From positions 806,001 through 870,000 of the forward strand of contig OZ023275.1 of the NCBI GenBank assembly GCA_964007475.1: a stretch of 64,000 nt of DNA, read 5' to 3'. The DNA is from Hybos culiciformis. Taxonomy: Eukaryota > Arthropoda > Insecta > Diptera > Hybotidae. The translations under genes and the position numbers were made by a program. Shown here piece after piece: positions 12,813 through 25,253 of this stretch; the stretch's first letter is position 1, and each line of letters opens with the position of its first letter. Under the pieces are notes generated by a model. That model did no database searches. It was not told the DNA's origin and saw only the letters and a program-made list of their open reading frames with translations.

Positions 12813-13569
12813 TCGTAAATAATATGCACTGTAGATGCATTAATAATAATTGATTCATATGACCAAATTATTTAAATTAAAAATTAAAAAAGAAAAATGT
12901 ATACAAAACAATTTCATGTAGCCCGTAGATTTTATTTTAAATTGACTTCTCAAACTTTTTTCTTCAATTCATGAAAACAGTAAGAGGTTAAAGTCTTAAT
13001 AAAATTTAATGCAAAAAGAAACAACAAAAAAAAAGTTGATTTTAATTAGATTAAATTATTTTCTAAACGTTGTTACCATCCATACCACCAACATGATTAC
13101 AATGTTATAAATTAATTAAGAGGAATTATTACTGTTTATATGCTTGAGGTACTTGAGATTAAAAGCTTCGTTCAATTTTGTTCTCTTTTTTTTTTTTTTT
13201 ATATATATCAAGGAAAACAAAAAATAATGAAAATAGTGGGTAGATTTAAATTCAGACGTATAATCTGTGTTAAAATGAAAATTTAAAAAAAAAAACAATA
13301 TTTTCATTTATTTATTCATTTTTTTGTTACTTAAATTAAATTCCATAATTTAAGAAAACAGTATGTTCAAGAAAAATACACCGCCAGCGGAGCATAAATT
13401 TTTTACAGTCAATTATTGCAGTTTTGTAATTACAACATTCTATCCCAATCAAACAATGATAATATTAAAGATTAATGCGAAACATCGAAAAGAACCTTTG
13501 CCATATTTAAAAAACAAAAAAACTTTTTTTTTGAAAACCATCCCTATATAAATTCCATTTTCATCCCTA

Positions 13570-13832
13570 TATCGTCTGCTGAGAAATGAAACAACGTATA
13601 ATGAAAAGTATAGTTTCGAGTAATTTGAATTTATAGATTTGAAAATTAAAAAAAACGTATGAAAAAATATCAAGTAGCGTACAATTTTCATCTAAAAAAC
13701 ACATTTTAATCAACATTAAGAATATTGCAAAGTAGTTGTACTTATAAAATCGAGTACGAGGAATTGAATGGTGCTATTGTCAAATAATGACGTATAAATG
13801 TCATACGTTGTTTCATTTCTGAGCAGACGATA
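13570..13832. mobile_element. MITE with 28-bp terminal inverted repeats and TA flanks
   Basis: Left repeat 13572-13599 begins TCGTCTGCTGAGAAATGAAA. Right repeat 13803-13830 is its reverse complement with one mismatch over 28 bp. A TA dinucleotide lies directly outside each end, as left by Tc1/mariner-type insertion. The interior (about 200 bp) is AT-rich and does not encode a transposase, so this would be a non-autonomous element. Superfamily assignment rests only on the TA flanks. Confidence 0.7.
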
Positions 13833-14099
13833 TGATTCTTTAAGTTTTAACAAATCCTATCTGCAAAAAAAAAAAAACAAAAATAAAACTTTTCTTACAA
13901 ATTTCTTCAAAACAAATAAACAGATTTATTAAATTATTTATTCAACTTCCTTAACGACTAATTCCTTTTATTCTGTAAGCCATAAATTAACAAGTTACTT
14001 TAAAAATATAAAAATTAATTAAATTTTGCTGGCAAGATATTATATTTTTTCTATATATATAAAAAAAAAAAAACAAAAAAAGACTTAAGTATATCTCAT

Positions 14100-14420
14100 T
14101 TTATTCTTCTAGCCAGTTTACAAAAAAAAAAAAAATGTCTATCTTTTGTTTCACCTCATTACTTCTTTTGAAAGAAAAAAAAAACCATCAACTAACTTCT
14201 AGTTTCGAGGTAGGAAAAATAAAAAAAACTAGACAACTTCTTTTTTTTTTTTTCTTAAACAGAAAACAAAATCCATCAAAGACAATGAATGACATCGCGG
14301 CTAAAATGTTGTTTATAAATTTTATTTTTTTTTTTTTTTTATATCTTATTCGTATATCTTCTTGATATTTTGAAGGAAAAGAAAAATGAGGAAAGCGCAA
14401 CCAACCGCGAAAATGTTTAA
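14100..14420 (+). other. Exon-like pocket, unresolved
   Basis: A strong acceptor (long T tract, then CTTAAACAG ending at 14262) precedes a frame reading KQNPSKTMNDIAAKM before it falls into a poly-Phe stretch. The minus strand has an overlapping acceptor-like site with a short frame starting MSFIVFDGF. One of the two may be a real exon; I cannot say which. Base composition is less AT-rich than the flanks. Confidence 0.18.
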
Positions 14421-14593
14421 CTTTTCCTTTTTTTTTTTTTTAATATCAAAAAGAACTCACAGTGTTTTAATTCTAATATCAAAAGCTATTGAGAAAAAAA
14501 AAAGTCATTAAATTAAAATTATTATTCCTTCAAAGCATTCTTATAAAGGTCCTTATTTTATATATTTTTCTTGTTTATTTATTTTATTTGTCT

Positions 14594-15194
14594 TTATTTT
14601 TTTTTTTTGTTTCTTGTTTTCTGATCCTTTTGACTTCCTAACATTTTCCTAACACCGACTGATGGTGCTGTTGATGATTTACTGAAGCAGAACATCATTG
14701 ACTCATTAAAATTTTCCTGTGAAATCACCATTAAAATTTTTATTATTTTTTTTTTTAATTTAATTTTATTTACCTTTTTGGAAAAAAAAATAAATAAAAA
14801 TAAAAAAATTAAACGAAAAAAAAGGCCAAACAAAATTACATTAAAATTAATTAAAAATGTTGAATTTTTGTGTTTTTTATTTTTCTGATGGTGATAAAGG
14901 ATGAAAATATTGTTGTTTTTCTTTATTATGTGGTGGTTCAAGTTAGGATTTTCTTTTTTTTTTTATTATTTTTTAACAACATGAAAATATTGAAAAAAAA
15001 AAAATTTCTTTTTTTAATGAAAATTGATTTAATAATAAATTGATGGAAATTATTGAATTGTTATTTTGAGGAATAATTTCACTAATTACGACTGAATGCA
15101 AAAACAAAAAAAAAAGGAAAACCAGTGTTGTTAAATATGAAGGCTTGACAGTTTTTTTCATATATTTTCGAATGAAAAATGATACTTGTTCCAT
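14594..15194 (-). CDS. Possible small two-exon gene, product unknown
   Basis: The minus-strand frame from ATG 15194 starts MEQVSFFIRKYMKKTVKPSY and contains a hydrophobic segment (TTLVFLFFLFLHSVVIS) that could be a signal peptide or membrane anchor. A second, clearly less AT-rich piece follows an acceptor (GGTGATTTCACAG) at about 14719 and reads ENFNESMMFCFSKSS then TAPSVGVRKMLGSQKD, ending in a basic tail and a stop at 14594. A donor at GTC|GTAATT (within the 15100s) would join the two in phase. I recognise no family. The second piece looks more coding-like than chance, but the gene model is a guess. Confidence 0.25.
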
Positions 15195-15506
15195 TATAGA
15201 GTAAAATAAAATTTCAAAATGGGAAAGCTAAAATATTATTACACTTTTCATCAATTTTCAATTGGATATTTTAATAATTATTTTTATGCTGTATTTCCAG
15301 CTGACTTCCACCGAATTCTCTTTTCAGTATATTGAAAATTTTCGAAATTGATTAAGTTCTTAACCTTTGAATAGCAATTTCTTTTAAAAAAAAATCATAG
15401 AAAAAAGTATTGCATTTCATTGCATATATAGAGATCGTAAAAAAGTGGCAATTTTATACCTGCTTTTTTTTTTTTTGTTCAAAGTTCTTACAAATTAATT
15501 AACCTA

Positions 15507-15838
15507 ATGACGACACCCAGAACTCTTCATAACGTCATGACGGATGTTAAAATTTTGATTGAGTGAGAATTTTTGTCTTTTGCAAAAACACATAATAAAA
15601 TAAAATAAAAATTCTAAGTAAAGACTTTATTCTTGCCTTAAAAACCATATCATTTCAAATGAAATTATTATAATTTTTTTCTATATATACATTAAAATTA
15701 ATGACTTTTTCTAGAGATTTCAACTTTTTATTTACTTGTTTTTAATTTTTGTTGGAATGTTTTTCAAACAGCCAAAAGTTTTCTCGCCAAACAATTAGTC
15801 GACATGGAATTGTTGGAAATTACAATTTGTTTTTGTGA
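15507..15838 (+). other. Possible small spliced ORF, product unknown
   Basis: An ATG at 15507 opens MTTPRTLHNVMTDVKILIE, and a GTGAGA donor follows at 15563. An acceptor TTTTCAAACAG ends at 15771; joining there keeps phase and adds DQKFSRQTISRHGIVGNYNL up to a TGA at 15836. An alternative frame across the second piece stays open from 15774 to 15950. The segment is richer in G+C than its surroundings and sits just before a perfect palindrome. No homology is recognised. Confidence 0.2.
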
Positions 15839-15934
15839 CGACACGTTTAACTCATTTTCTTTGAAAGACTCACTGGATCATCAGAACCTTTTATTCACTG
15901 GTTTTTTTTTTCAAGTACATATTTATTTTCTTTA

Positions 15935-15979
15935 CTTTTTGATTCTGTAGTTATATTATATAACTACAGAATCAAAAAG
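15935..15979. repeat. Perfect 45-bp palindrome (22-bp arms, 1-nt centre)
   Basis: Left arm 15935-15956 begins CTTTTTGATTCTGTAG. Right arm 15958-15979 is its exact reverse complement, separated by one T. The arms are too tightly joined for a miRNA hairpin. It could be a cruciform-prone site, a nested remnant of an inverted-repeat element, or a fold-back artefact of sequencing or assembly. Confidence 0.9.
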
Positions 15980-16075
15980 GTTATATTTGAAGTCTAACTG
16001 CGAATCAAAGGCCAACTAAAAATGTATTTTTTTTAAATTGTTCTTTTCAATCGTTTGAAAAATTATTCTGCTAAA

Positions 16076-16150
16076 ATGCACGAAAAATATATATTGCGAT
16101 TAATGAAATGTATACCGCCAGAAGTGGAACACGGTGGAAACTCTAAATGA
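16076..16150 (+). other. Short coding-like frame, unresolved
   Basis: ATG at 16076 opens a 24-codon frame ending PPEVEHGGNSK with a TGA at 16148. The frame is open upstream to 16034. Codon content is unlike the poly-AT frames around it. It may belong with the other gene-like scraps at 14.1-16.2 kb, perhaps the remains of one decayed gene. Confidence 0.15.
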
Positions 16151-16411
16151 TACAAAAGTAGTTCAGAACAAAATAAGCGTTTCCATGACAAACGAAAACA
16201 TTATTTTTTTTTTGAAAATTATAAAAATCAATTGAAAAATATGATTTATTATCCTCTAATGCAATTTCAATAAAGAGAAGCACTTAATATCATTCTTTAA
16301 CTTTTTTTGTAAAATCATAATTTTTTTTTTTCTCTTGCTAACGTTTTTACTAAAATTTCCATAAAATTTTTTTTTCCCCTATTTTGAACTTTTGAAAAAT
16401 TATTCTCAAAG

Positions 16412-16439
16412 AAAACTCTTTTTATTCAAAAAGAGTTTT
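16412..16439. repeat. Perfect 12-bp hairpin with 4-nt loop
   Basis: AAAACTCTTTTT at 16412-16423 is followed by ATTC and then its exact reverse complement at 16428-16439. Such hairpins arise by chance in AT-rich DNA; no function is implied. Confidence 0.7.
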
Positions 16440-17272
16440 TTCCAAGGAAAAACAATTTTTTTTTTCTGTTAAAAATAAAAATTCACTTTGTTGATGACAC
16501 TTGAAAAACGATCTAGCTCTTTATAATGTTTACAAATTTTAACAAGAAAAAATATTTATACATTTTTTTTTAAATTTATGCATGATAATTTACAAAAAAA
16601 AAAAAAAAACTCATGTTTGGTCTATTGTAGATTTCATTTCCCAGAAATGCATAGAGGCTCCCATAAAAACTCATAAAAATGGAATGCAACAAAAAAAAAA
16701 CAGAATGAAATATTATGAAATATTATTCTTGATGAAGAAAAATCTTTTGAAATTTCATAAACGCTCAGTGAAAATTAGTAAGTTTTATTATCTCTGTAAA
16801 TGTAAATGTACATTATCATTATGTAATTCTGATTTAACAAAATATCATTTTAAATTGACTATAACTGATTCCACTTTATAGAGTAGTGATCGTTCTTGTC
16901 TGATTTATCGCAATTTTATAATCGCAGTCCTTTTTGATTTCAGATCGAACTTCAATTTTACTTTTTACATTCGAGCTTTCGGAAAAAAAAATCGGCCTAT
17001 AATTGGGTAATGGTCTCTAATACTTAACTCCAGAAAAAATAATATTCAAACATTATATTTTATTTTGAAATTAAGTTTAGGGTATCGCTTTTAAAAATTG
17101 TTATATTCTTTCTGATAATTATGAAATTTGATTTTATCTCGACATAAAAAATGTTTGACTAACAATGGTACCCAATTCAATACCTTACCATAATTCCTGA
17201 CTTTTTTCTTTATACATTACGATATACATTATGATAATTGATAATAATGCAAAAATCTAATATTTTGTATCT

Positions 17273-17821
17273 TTAAGAGCCCTCCATGTGAAAAATTGCA
17301 AAAAATTGGTCTTAGTTTGGCTTTGATTGTAGGGTTACTACAATCTAGACTGAAGTGATTTTTTGATATGTTAGAGAGTATATAACTGGCTCCAGGGTAG
17401 GTGAGGCGGATTTTTTAAATTTTGGGTTTTTTGGCCCAAATGAGCCTTTAAAAAACTTGAACATATTTGCTTGGATTCTGAAGTAAAGGAAAAAGATAAT
17501 AAAAAACCTAAAACGCAGAAATAAAGCTAAAATACCACTCTCCAGGGCTGGTGACGTGAAATTTTGAATTTCTTTAATTTCCTAAACAATTTTTAATTAA
17601 TTTCATTTATTTCTAAGAATTTTTTAATTTTTTTGATAAATTACAGTTTCTGCACAGAAATCAAATTCAAATATAGTTTTGTGATTTTCTGGTAGAGGTG
17701 TTTTTCGTACAATTTTTGTCGCATTTTTCACGGCCGTTTATTTTCTGTAAAATAAAACAAAAAAAACTGCAAAAATAAAAAACAGAAATAGAAAACAGAA
17801 TTTCACATGGAGGGCTCTTAA
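17273..17821. mobile_element. piggyBac-like MITE with TTAA flanks
   Basis: A perfect 17-bp inverted repeat, GAGCCCTCCATGTGAAA, bounds a 541-bp interior and is flanked on both sides by TTAA (17273-17276 and 17818-17821). TTAA duplication is the hallmark of the piggyBac superfamily, although typical piggyBac ends begin with CCC directly. The interior contains no transposase frame. It carries an imperfect internal direct repeat (CTCCAGGGTAGGTGAGGCGG near 17391 and CTCCAGGGCTGGTGACGTGA near 17541). The ends are identical, so the insertion looks fairly young. It is a non-autonomous element. Confidence 0.75.
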
Positions 17822-20670
17822 GTTTCTAGTTTTGCATGCAAGAATGAATTAACAAAATGACAAAAAAAAAAATTAGAATGAATTAATCAGAAATATTTTT
17901 GAGTTGATTTCCTATAATCGTTGAATTTTGACATTTTTCTTTTCTTAATAATAACTTGAAATGTTATGTTTGAATTTTTTTTTTCATGCTTGTCTAGACC
18001 TTAGGCAAACTAATCTCTTCAATGCACGATAAAATTTATTTCTTAAAAAAAAAAAACCAAAAAAAAAAGTTATCAACCCTTATGTTATTTCCTATATGAT
18101 GATACTAATTTTTTTTGTCTACAACATTATAACAAGAAGAAATTTATAATAAATTTTTTGAGCGTTGTAGTAAACTATTATATATGTATTTACAATTTAT
18201 ATTTAAGAGATAAATTTAAGTGCAATTTGTATACCTATGTAATTAAATTTATTGAAATTCTCTAAATTTTCAGTTGATTAGCAACTTAATTCTGAAAAAA
18301 GGAGATGGCGGTAGAATTTTCTTTATCCTACATGATGGAATTTTTTTTTTAATTCGATTGACGTTTTTATTGATTTGGATTGAAATTGAAGAGTTCAAGA
18401 GAAATATTCAATATACTATTAAAATTAATTTATTAAAATTTAAGTAAAATCACTTTCATTATCGGAGAATATTAATCTTAAATGAAATAGTATTTTTGCA
18501 GTTCACACATTCTTTAGGCATTCAAATTATATATATAAAAACGAATTAAACTATTTTATGAACTTTATAGAATTATTTTTTATTAATTTACTCCTTCAAA
18601 TTTTTGATTTTCTAAAATAAAAAACAATATTTGTAAAAAAAAAAAAAAGAAGAAGAAGAAGATGGTGACAATATCCTCCTCCTTGATTTGTAACAGCTTG
18701 AATATAACATTTTTTTTAAACTCCCTAAACTAAACAGAGTTTTTTTTTCTTTGAATAAACCCAACTCATAATATACCAAAATCTTTCCCACATATGTGGT
18801 CATATAAAACGTGCTAAGAATTTTCCTAATTTTTTCTTTTCTTCTTTCTAGACATAAAGGCAGATAATGTGTATTTTTCTAAATAAATATGATGAAAAAA
18901 ATTCCAGAGATGTAAGTCAGGTCATATTAATGATGTGAAATTTTGGCAAATTAAGATTTTTTAAATTGTTTAAAAAATAAAGCAAATAAAATAATTCTAA
19001 ATAATTTAAATTATGTAAAATGAGTATTTATTTTTATATAGGGATTCGTCTTGAGATTTAAGTGTTACGTTGATGGAACGTTGGGAAAATTGGCGTAACA
19101 CTCACTCAAACTAAAAGGAAAAAAAATATACAAAGATGAGAGACTTTTGATTCTGTTCAAAAGAATTGATTGAAGTTAACTTCTTGAGCTTCTTTTGCAT
19201 AAAAGATCTTAGTAAAATACACTTAAATACACTTAAAATACACATAAAACTTTTTTCCTTTGCTTCGTCATAGATTTAAACGTTTTTTGTTTTGTACATA
19301 TGGAGCTTACCTATCCATCACTGACAAAATTTTCTTAAAAATAAGAAAATCATCTGATTTTATTTTATTATTTCTTTTTTGCTTTATCTTTATTTTTGCC
19401 TAATTTTTTTTTAACGTTCTGCCGATATGAAATTTCTGGGCCTGATTAATTTTGAATGGTATTTCAAATTTTTGAATTGATTTTCTTTTAAACGCAAACA
19501 TAAAAAAGTAATTTTCGTCATTTTATTGAGAATAAATACCATATAAATTTTCTCGTATAAATATACATGTTGAATCCGTATCTACATTATATATTTTATA
19601 CTTTACATAAGAAGTTTTTTTTTTTTGAGCATAAGATCCTAAACCTTTTTGTTCGCTTGACTAGCAGATGATAATTGTTTATTGAATAGGTTAAAATGGT
19701 TTCATAGTTAGTTTTTAAGTTCATTAATTTTGGATATCATAAAACTCTTAAGACCTTTTGATTTCGTATTATTTCCTGTGAATTTCAATTACATTACTGT
19801 AAAAATTAAAATTCAAATTCATTTAGAAATTTAGAAATTACATTAAATTATATATAATTTAAAATACTTTCACATATTTTTTCCCTTTCTCAAAAACCAA
19901 AGTTCAAATTCGAAATCTTCAAAGTTTGGTTCTCTATAATTTTGAATTACAAGGTTATAGTTTAAACAAACTCGTTAGCTTATGGCCGTAAATTTAAGAT
20001 TTATCTACAATTGCAATTGATGCGCTATAATTTTTCATTTTTACAATTGAAAAAAAATATGAAGTTGAGTAGCCAGGACTTTCCGCAAAATTTATTTCAT
20101 TTATTTTTATTTATACTATGCTGTTAAATTTCATTTTCGACTAGACACTTTTGTCATTAAAAAGTATTATTTAATAAAAGTTACTTTCTTTTTGTGTCAG
20201 ACTTTTTTAATTTTATTTAATATTCTTTTTCCTGTTAAATAACAAAACAAAAAAAAAAGTTTTTCATTACTGTTTTCTTTGCCGCCTCTTTTTCCAACAC
20301 AACTTTTTTTTAACATCCTGTTTTACCTTTCAGATCAATGAAAAATAACTTCTTCTTAGTTTTTTTTTTTTTTTTTGCTTTTATAAATAACATTTAAGTA
20401 ATTCAATTTCCGGAAGTTAAACTTTTTGGTTTTGCTAGTCAACGTTTTATTATAAATTTCCTTCCATAATTTCATCTAATATGAAAAGTTTTTATTTTTC
20501 TTTTACCGAGAGTGTAAAAGATATAAAAAATGTTTGTTTACAAACTGGGAGTTTCAATTAAATTTATTTTTGTTGCCAAATGCCAGCAGTCTAGTCGTTA
20601 GGTTAAATATCTTGTGAATTCTCCGAAGAAAATTTAATATTAATTTCAACTTTTTGAAGAAAAAAAAAAA

Positions 20671-20705
<35 letters not shown>

Positions 20706-22288
20706 TAAACAAATAAAATCCAATTATTAATAAATATATATATATATATACATATATATATTTATATATGTTCTAAGCAGTAAAAAGAAGGCTCTTGTCT
20801 TACTCATTTTTAAGATTTAATCTTAAGACTAAAATATCTACATTTTCAATTAATCGTATTTAATTATATTGAAAACTCTCCAACTCTTAATTTTTAAAAT
20901 CTTCAAATTTTATAACAGATTGTTCATTGAAAACTTTATTTATATGTTAATATTTACATATTTTCTTTTTAGGTTTAAATTTGATTTCTTTATTTATGTA
21001 AAAATTTAAATTGTTGAATTTTAAAACAGGGAAAACAACTTCAATGTAGTAAATAGATATTAAAATTTTTTTTTTTTAATATCAAGACAAACAACAAGTT
21101 TTTCAAACATAAAAAGTAATAATTTTTTTTTGTATCTTTAGATATTTTTCATTGCATATCTAAAAATAAAAGATACTTTCTGTCTACAACTAATCCACTC
21201 ACTGTTTACTCTCACTGCCTTGCATTTATTTATTTAGTTATATTATGTCAAGTAGGAGCTAAAATATGATTTGGTTATGGTTGGTGTTAAAAAAATAAAA
21301 TTACTTTATCGCTGTTTGAAGTTATTTATTTTTCCATGTAAGGGAAAAATATATTTAAAAAATTTAGTAAAAAATTCGAAAATAAATAAAATTAAGGTCG
21401 ATAGTAATAACAAATTTTTTGTTTAAATTATGACTTTTGAATGGTTAAAGGATCATTGATTTGAATAGAATTATTAGAGGAGCATTACGAAATTTTTCGT
21501 GTAATTTATTTTAAGCAGAGCAGTGACAGAATACCCTTAGCAAATTTATGAAAATACAAATATAACGAAAGCATTACGAAAAAAGCTTTGATATAATCAC
21601 AGATATCTAATTTTTTACATTGGTTGTAAAATTATAGTTAATAGTTCGGTCGAAGGATCAAAATTTTTCTTTTTGTCATAAATAAAAGTCTGCACTATTA
21701 ATACCAAAGTGTTTAATAATATATTAGTATGTATATAATATATATATAGAAAAACAATTTAGGTATACTTTTATGAGATTTTAATTAAAAAAACATTTTT
21801 ATTCATTTTTATTACTATATACAACACTATATTATTTCATTGTGTTCAATAATCCTACAATAGTACTACCACTGAATATTCATTTACTAAAAAAGAGGTT
21901 TTGTTAAGAAAATTTTGTGGTATAAAATCTACAAAATTTTCTTAATTATTGTGTCGTTGAATTGTTATTGAATTCAATGACCACAAACATTTTGATTTTG
22001 GGAAGCTATTAGTGGACAAAATATATTGAAATGTGTATTCTTTAATTTGAAAATGAAGAACCAAATTTCATTCATTGCACAAAATTATTGATGAACGTTT
22101 TCTCTTAGTAACGTTTAAATTTCATTAATATCAGTTATTAGAAGCAAAAATAGTTACTTGAAAATTTTCCTAATAATTCAAATAAAATCTTTAAATAAAA
22201 TCTTTAAAAATTTTAAATTTTCATGAAATAAAATAACACTTCTAAATCCAATATTGTGGACATGCATAAAATTTGCCATAAATATTAC
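17822..22288. other. AT-rich stretch with microsatellites, no gene recognised
   Basis: Contains an (AAT)n run at 20671-20700 and a (TA)n-rich run at 20733-20769. A short inverted repeat, AGTGTTACG at 19061-19069 with its complement at 19094-19102, is noted without function. The minus-strand frame at 18612-18803 is explained by AAG and A runs. Confidence 0.5.
20671..20769. repeat. (AAT)n and (TA)n microsatellites
   Basis: About ten AAT units (20671-20700) are followed, after a short spacer, by an alternating TA tract (20733-20769) with one CA interruption. A simple sequence repeat suitable as a variable marker. Confidence 0.9.
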
Positions 22289-22367
22289 CTGGTTCTAAGT
22301 AAGGATATGAACGAGCAATTCCTGAAGATAGTCGAATTCACGAACAAACGCACAGATTGCTACTACA
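22289..22367 (-). other. Exon-like 79-nt segment, possibly non-coding
   Basis: On the minus strand an acceptor (ATTGAATTTTAG) precedes 22367 and an AG|GTAATA donor follows 22289. The segment is far less AT-rich than its surroundings. One minus frame reads VAICAFVREFDYLQELLVHI before a stop; the opposite strand is also open for 35 codons. It could be a 5' UTR exon of an unidentified minus-strand transcript. No partner exon was found. Confidence 0.2.
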
Positions 22368-24698
22368 CTAAAATTCAATATATGTTCATTTCAACATAAA
22401 TCTTACACAATAATGCATATTTTCATAGTGTAATTATAGTATACAATGCGTAAGCGTATATATAACAAGAAAACCATATTAAATATAAAATTATTTAACA
22501 ATTTTCACCTACCGAAGCCCACAAAACTGCAATTTAATTAAAATATTAAATAACTTCTACTTGGTTAAATAATTCATTTGATTCCTAATATGATGAGACG
22601 TTGGAATGTTTTAAAGGAATTATGAATTAGTTAAAAATAAAACCAAAATGTATACTAACAGATTTTTTTTTTTTTTTTTTAATCTAAAAAGTTGATAATG
22701 AAATACACTCATAGTAAAAAAAAAATTATGATTTAACAATAATAGCGTTAGCAGGACTTGTACTCATAGAAACAGGGAACGATGCTAAGTAAAAACTATT
22801 TGCTAAAAAACTTAAACAATATCTAAATTCCAACTTATGTCCTATAATGTTTTCCAATTATTCAAAAATTTAATACAATTTTCCTGTGACTTTTTCATGT
22901 GACTAAATTAAAAAAAAAAATTTAAATTGATTTTATAAAGCAAAACTATGCAACAATTGTTGTTCACTTTTACAATATAGTCACAAAAAAAGTACCTTAT
23001 GGAAGTTTTACTGCAGTTAGTATAGAAAAAGTTTTTTTGTTTTTTTTTAACATTGCGGTCATTTTAATAAAACGTTTTATATATTTCCCCGGAGACTAAT
23101 TCTGGTTATATTTTCATTTGTGAAAAAAATGTAGTTTTCTCACTAAATTTTTTTGCCTTATACACTTATTCATTACTATTTTTCTCAAATGGAAATCTGA
23201 GTAGTTTAAAGGATTTTTTTTAATGAATTCCTCAAATATGAATTGTTGAAACAAAAGTAAAAAACTGTAGATTTAAAATTTTGGGCTTTAATATTTGAAA
23301 TGTGAAATAAATTGGTTTATTTTAAATTTTTACACACAGATTGAATATTTAAATGAAAGTACATCGCTCTCAGCAATGAAATTAAAAATAACTTCTATTT
23401 ATCAAAGGAAAATTATTTTCTTAAAAATTAACTTAAAAAGTTTTTCTAAATTTTTATTTTAAGGTTTTCTTTCAAATATTTAATAATTTAAATCCAATAA
23501 AACTTAATTAGTTTCCTTGAATAAATAAATAGTTTTTTAACTATGTTCATATGAGTCCTGTTCGTCTGTAATGAATGGTAATTTTTATTTTTTTTATCAA
23601 TCTAACAATAAAATATTATCATTATAAGAACCATATTAAAGACTTCTAATTCCTTGCGAAATCTGCTACTGTTTTTCATGCAAAGCCCTGATGCTAATTT
23701 TAATTAATAACATATATTATTACCCAGAATTATATTGGCAGGATAATATTTAAAAAAAATTTATTATAGAAGATTCATGTTCAATTCACGATTATTGAGA
23801 ACTAGTCGTGTCTATGATTAGGTTACTAATAATATTTTTAGCTTTTGTCCAATTAATATTCTTTTTTTTATGCATGTGCTACTATCGAATTATTTATACA
23901 AGAATATACATGAAAACCTTTTAAAACTCTAAAAGTCTTAGTTTTAAGTACAAATTTATTTGAAAAAGAAAAATAAATTACAAATCTATAGAAAACGAAT
24001 TTGCAGCTAAATGAAAATTTTACCTAAAAATTTACCACAAATTTTATACCCCAAAGACTTTATTTTAAAGTAGTAAATTTTAAATTAGTTTCTCAAAAGA
24101 AAACCACTTCCTTTAAAGATTATTTTTGATAACTTATTTATTTAATCAAAAAGTTTATTCAAATATTATCAAATGTTATAGGTACACTATAATATATGTA
24201 CGATATTTCTATATTAAATAAAAAAAATTATTTATAAAAATAAAGAGTATTTCCTTAAAAGTCATAACTAGTTAGTAAAGGTCAAAAAATTAACATATTG
24301 AATCGTTATATTTATAAGCAGCTTGAGGCTAATAATGAAAATCACCAATTATAAATATAATTTAAATTTATTTTATCAAGCTATCAAGCCTATATTTATT
24401 TGAACGATTATGGGAAGGAAATATATTTGGTTATTGATTCTTTGTTAAAATTCACAAATAATCAGTAAGACAGAATTTTCAAGTACAATTTAAACTTAAA
24501 CTATATATATATATAGAAGACTTAATCAATCTCTAAGGTGACTCACATCAAAATAAATATTTTTTTTTATCTTTTTCTGATAAATTAGTGAATAATTCAT
24601 GAATTTCCGATATTTGAATTTTTTAGAAATTTTGACAATTTTCTAAAAATTAAAATTGATTCAAAATTATGGTCTAAGTAAAAAGTCTTAACCAGAAC

Positions 24699-24739
24699 TT
24701 TCACACATCATACGTTACTTTTTCACACATCATACGTTA
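24699..24739. repeat. Two-copy tandem repeat, 22-bp period
   Basis: TTTCACACATCATACGTTA is present at 24699-24717 and again at 24721-24739. A local duplication with no further copies seen. Confidence 0.85.
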
Positions 24740-25223
24740 TATTGTAAAGCAAACCAAGTTTTCTTCAAATTTAAAGACTCTTTCATATTAACCTCAAGAC
24801 GTGATTTTCCCAAAATAAATAAAATTTTCTTCAAAATTATAAATAATATTCATTTTGTGCGAAAACCACATCAAAACCTTTAATTTTAAATAAAAATTTT
24901 ATATTTAGCAAAATTTTCAAAAAAAAAAAATTATATAAGTAATAATAATAAATGAAATTTGATTTTCTTATTCTGATAAAGAAAAAGAAAATTTTTGCTG
25001 ACATCAAAAAAAAAATTTCAGGGAACCATATATGGGTTCATAAAATATTTCGTCAGTTTCATAAAAATTAGGCAATCGAAACCCTTTTTTTTTAAATAAA
25101 TCTAAATTTTTAAACTATACAAATAAAAGCACATTTTAAACAGAAGATATCGAATCAAGCGTAGTTTATATTTATATATATTTATAAGAAATTAGTTAGT
25201 TCAGAATTTCGAATAAAATGATC

Positions 25224-25253
25224 TGTGATAATGTGATATTGTGATACTGTGAT
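25224..25253. repeat. Short 8-bp tandem repeat
   Basis: About four units of TGTGATAN in a row, differing at the last base. A minisatellite-like slippage product. Confidence 0.7.

Noticed and set aside
16582..16881. 99-codon plus-strand frame
   Set aside because: Long for the window but lysine-rich, begins at a poly-A run, has no splice support and no recognised domain.
18612..18803. 63-codon minus-strand frame with Ser run
   Set aside because: The Ser and Phe runs come from an AAG/A microsatellite; the rest shows no domain or splice context.
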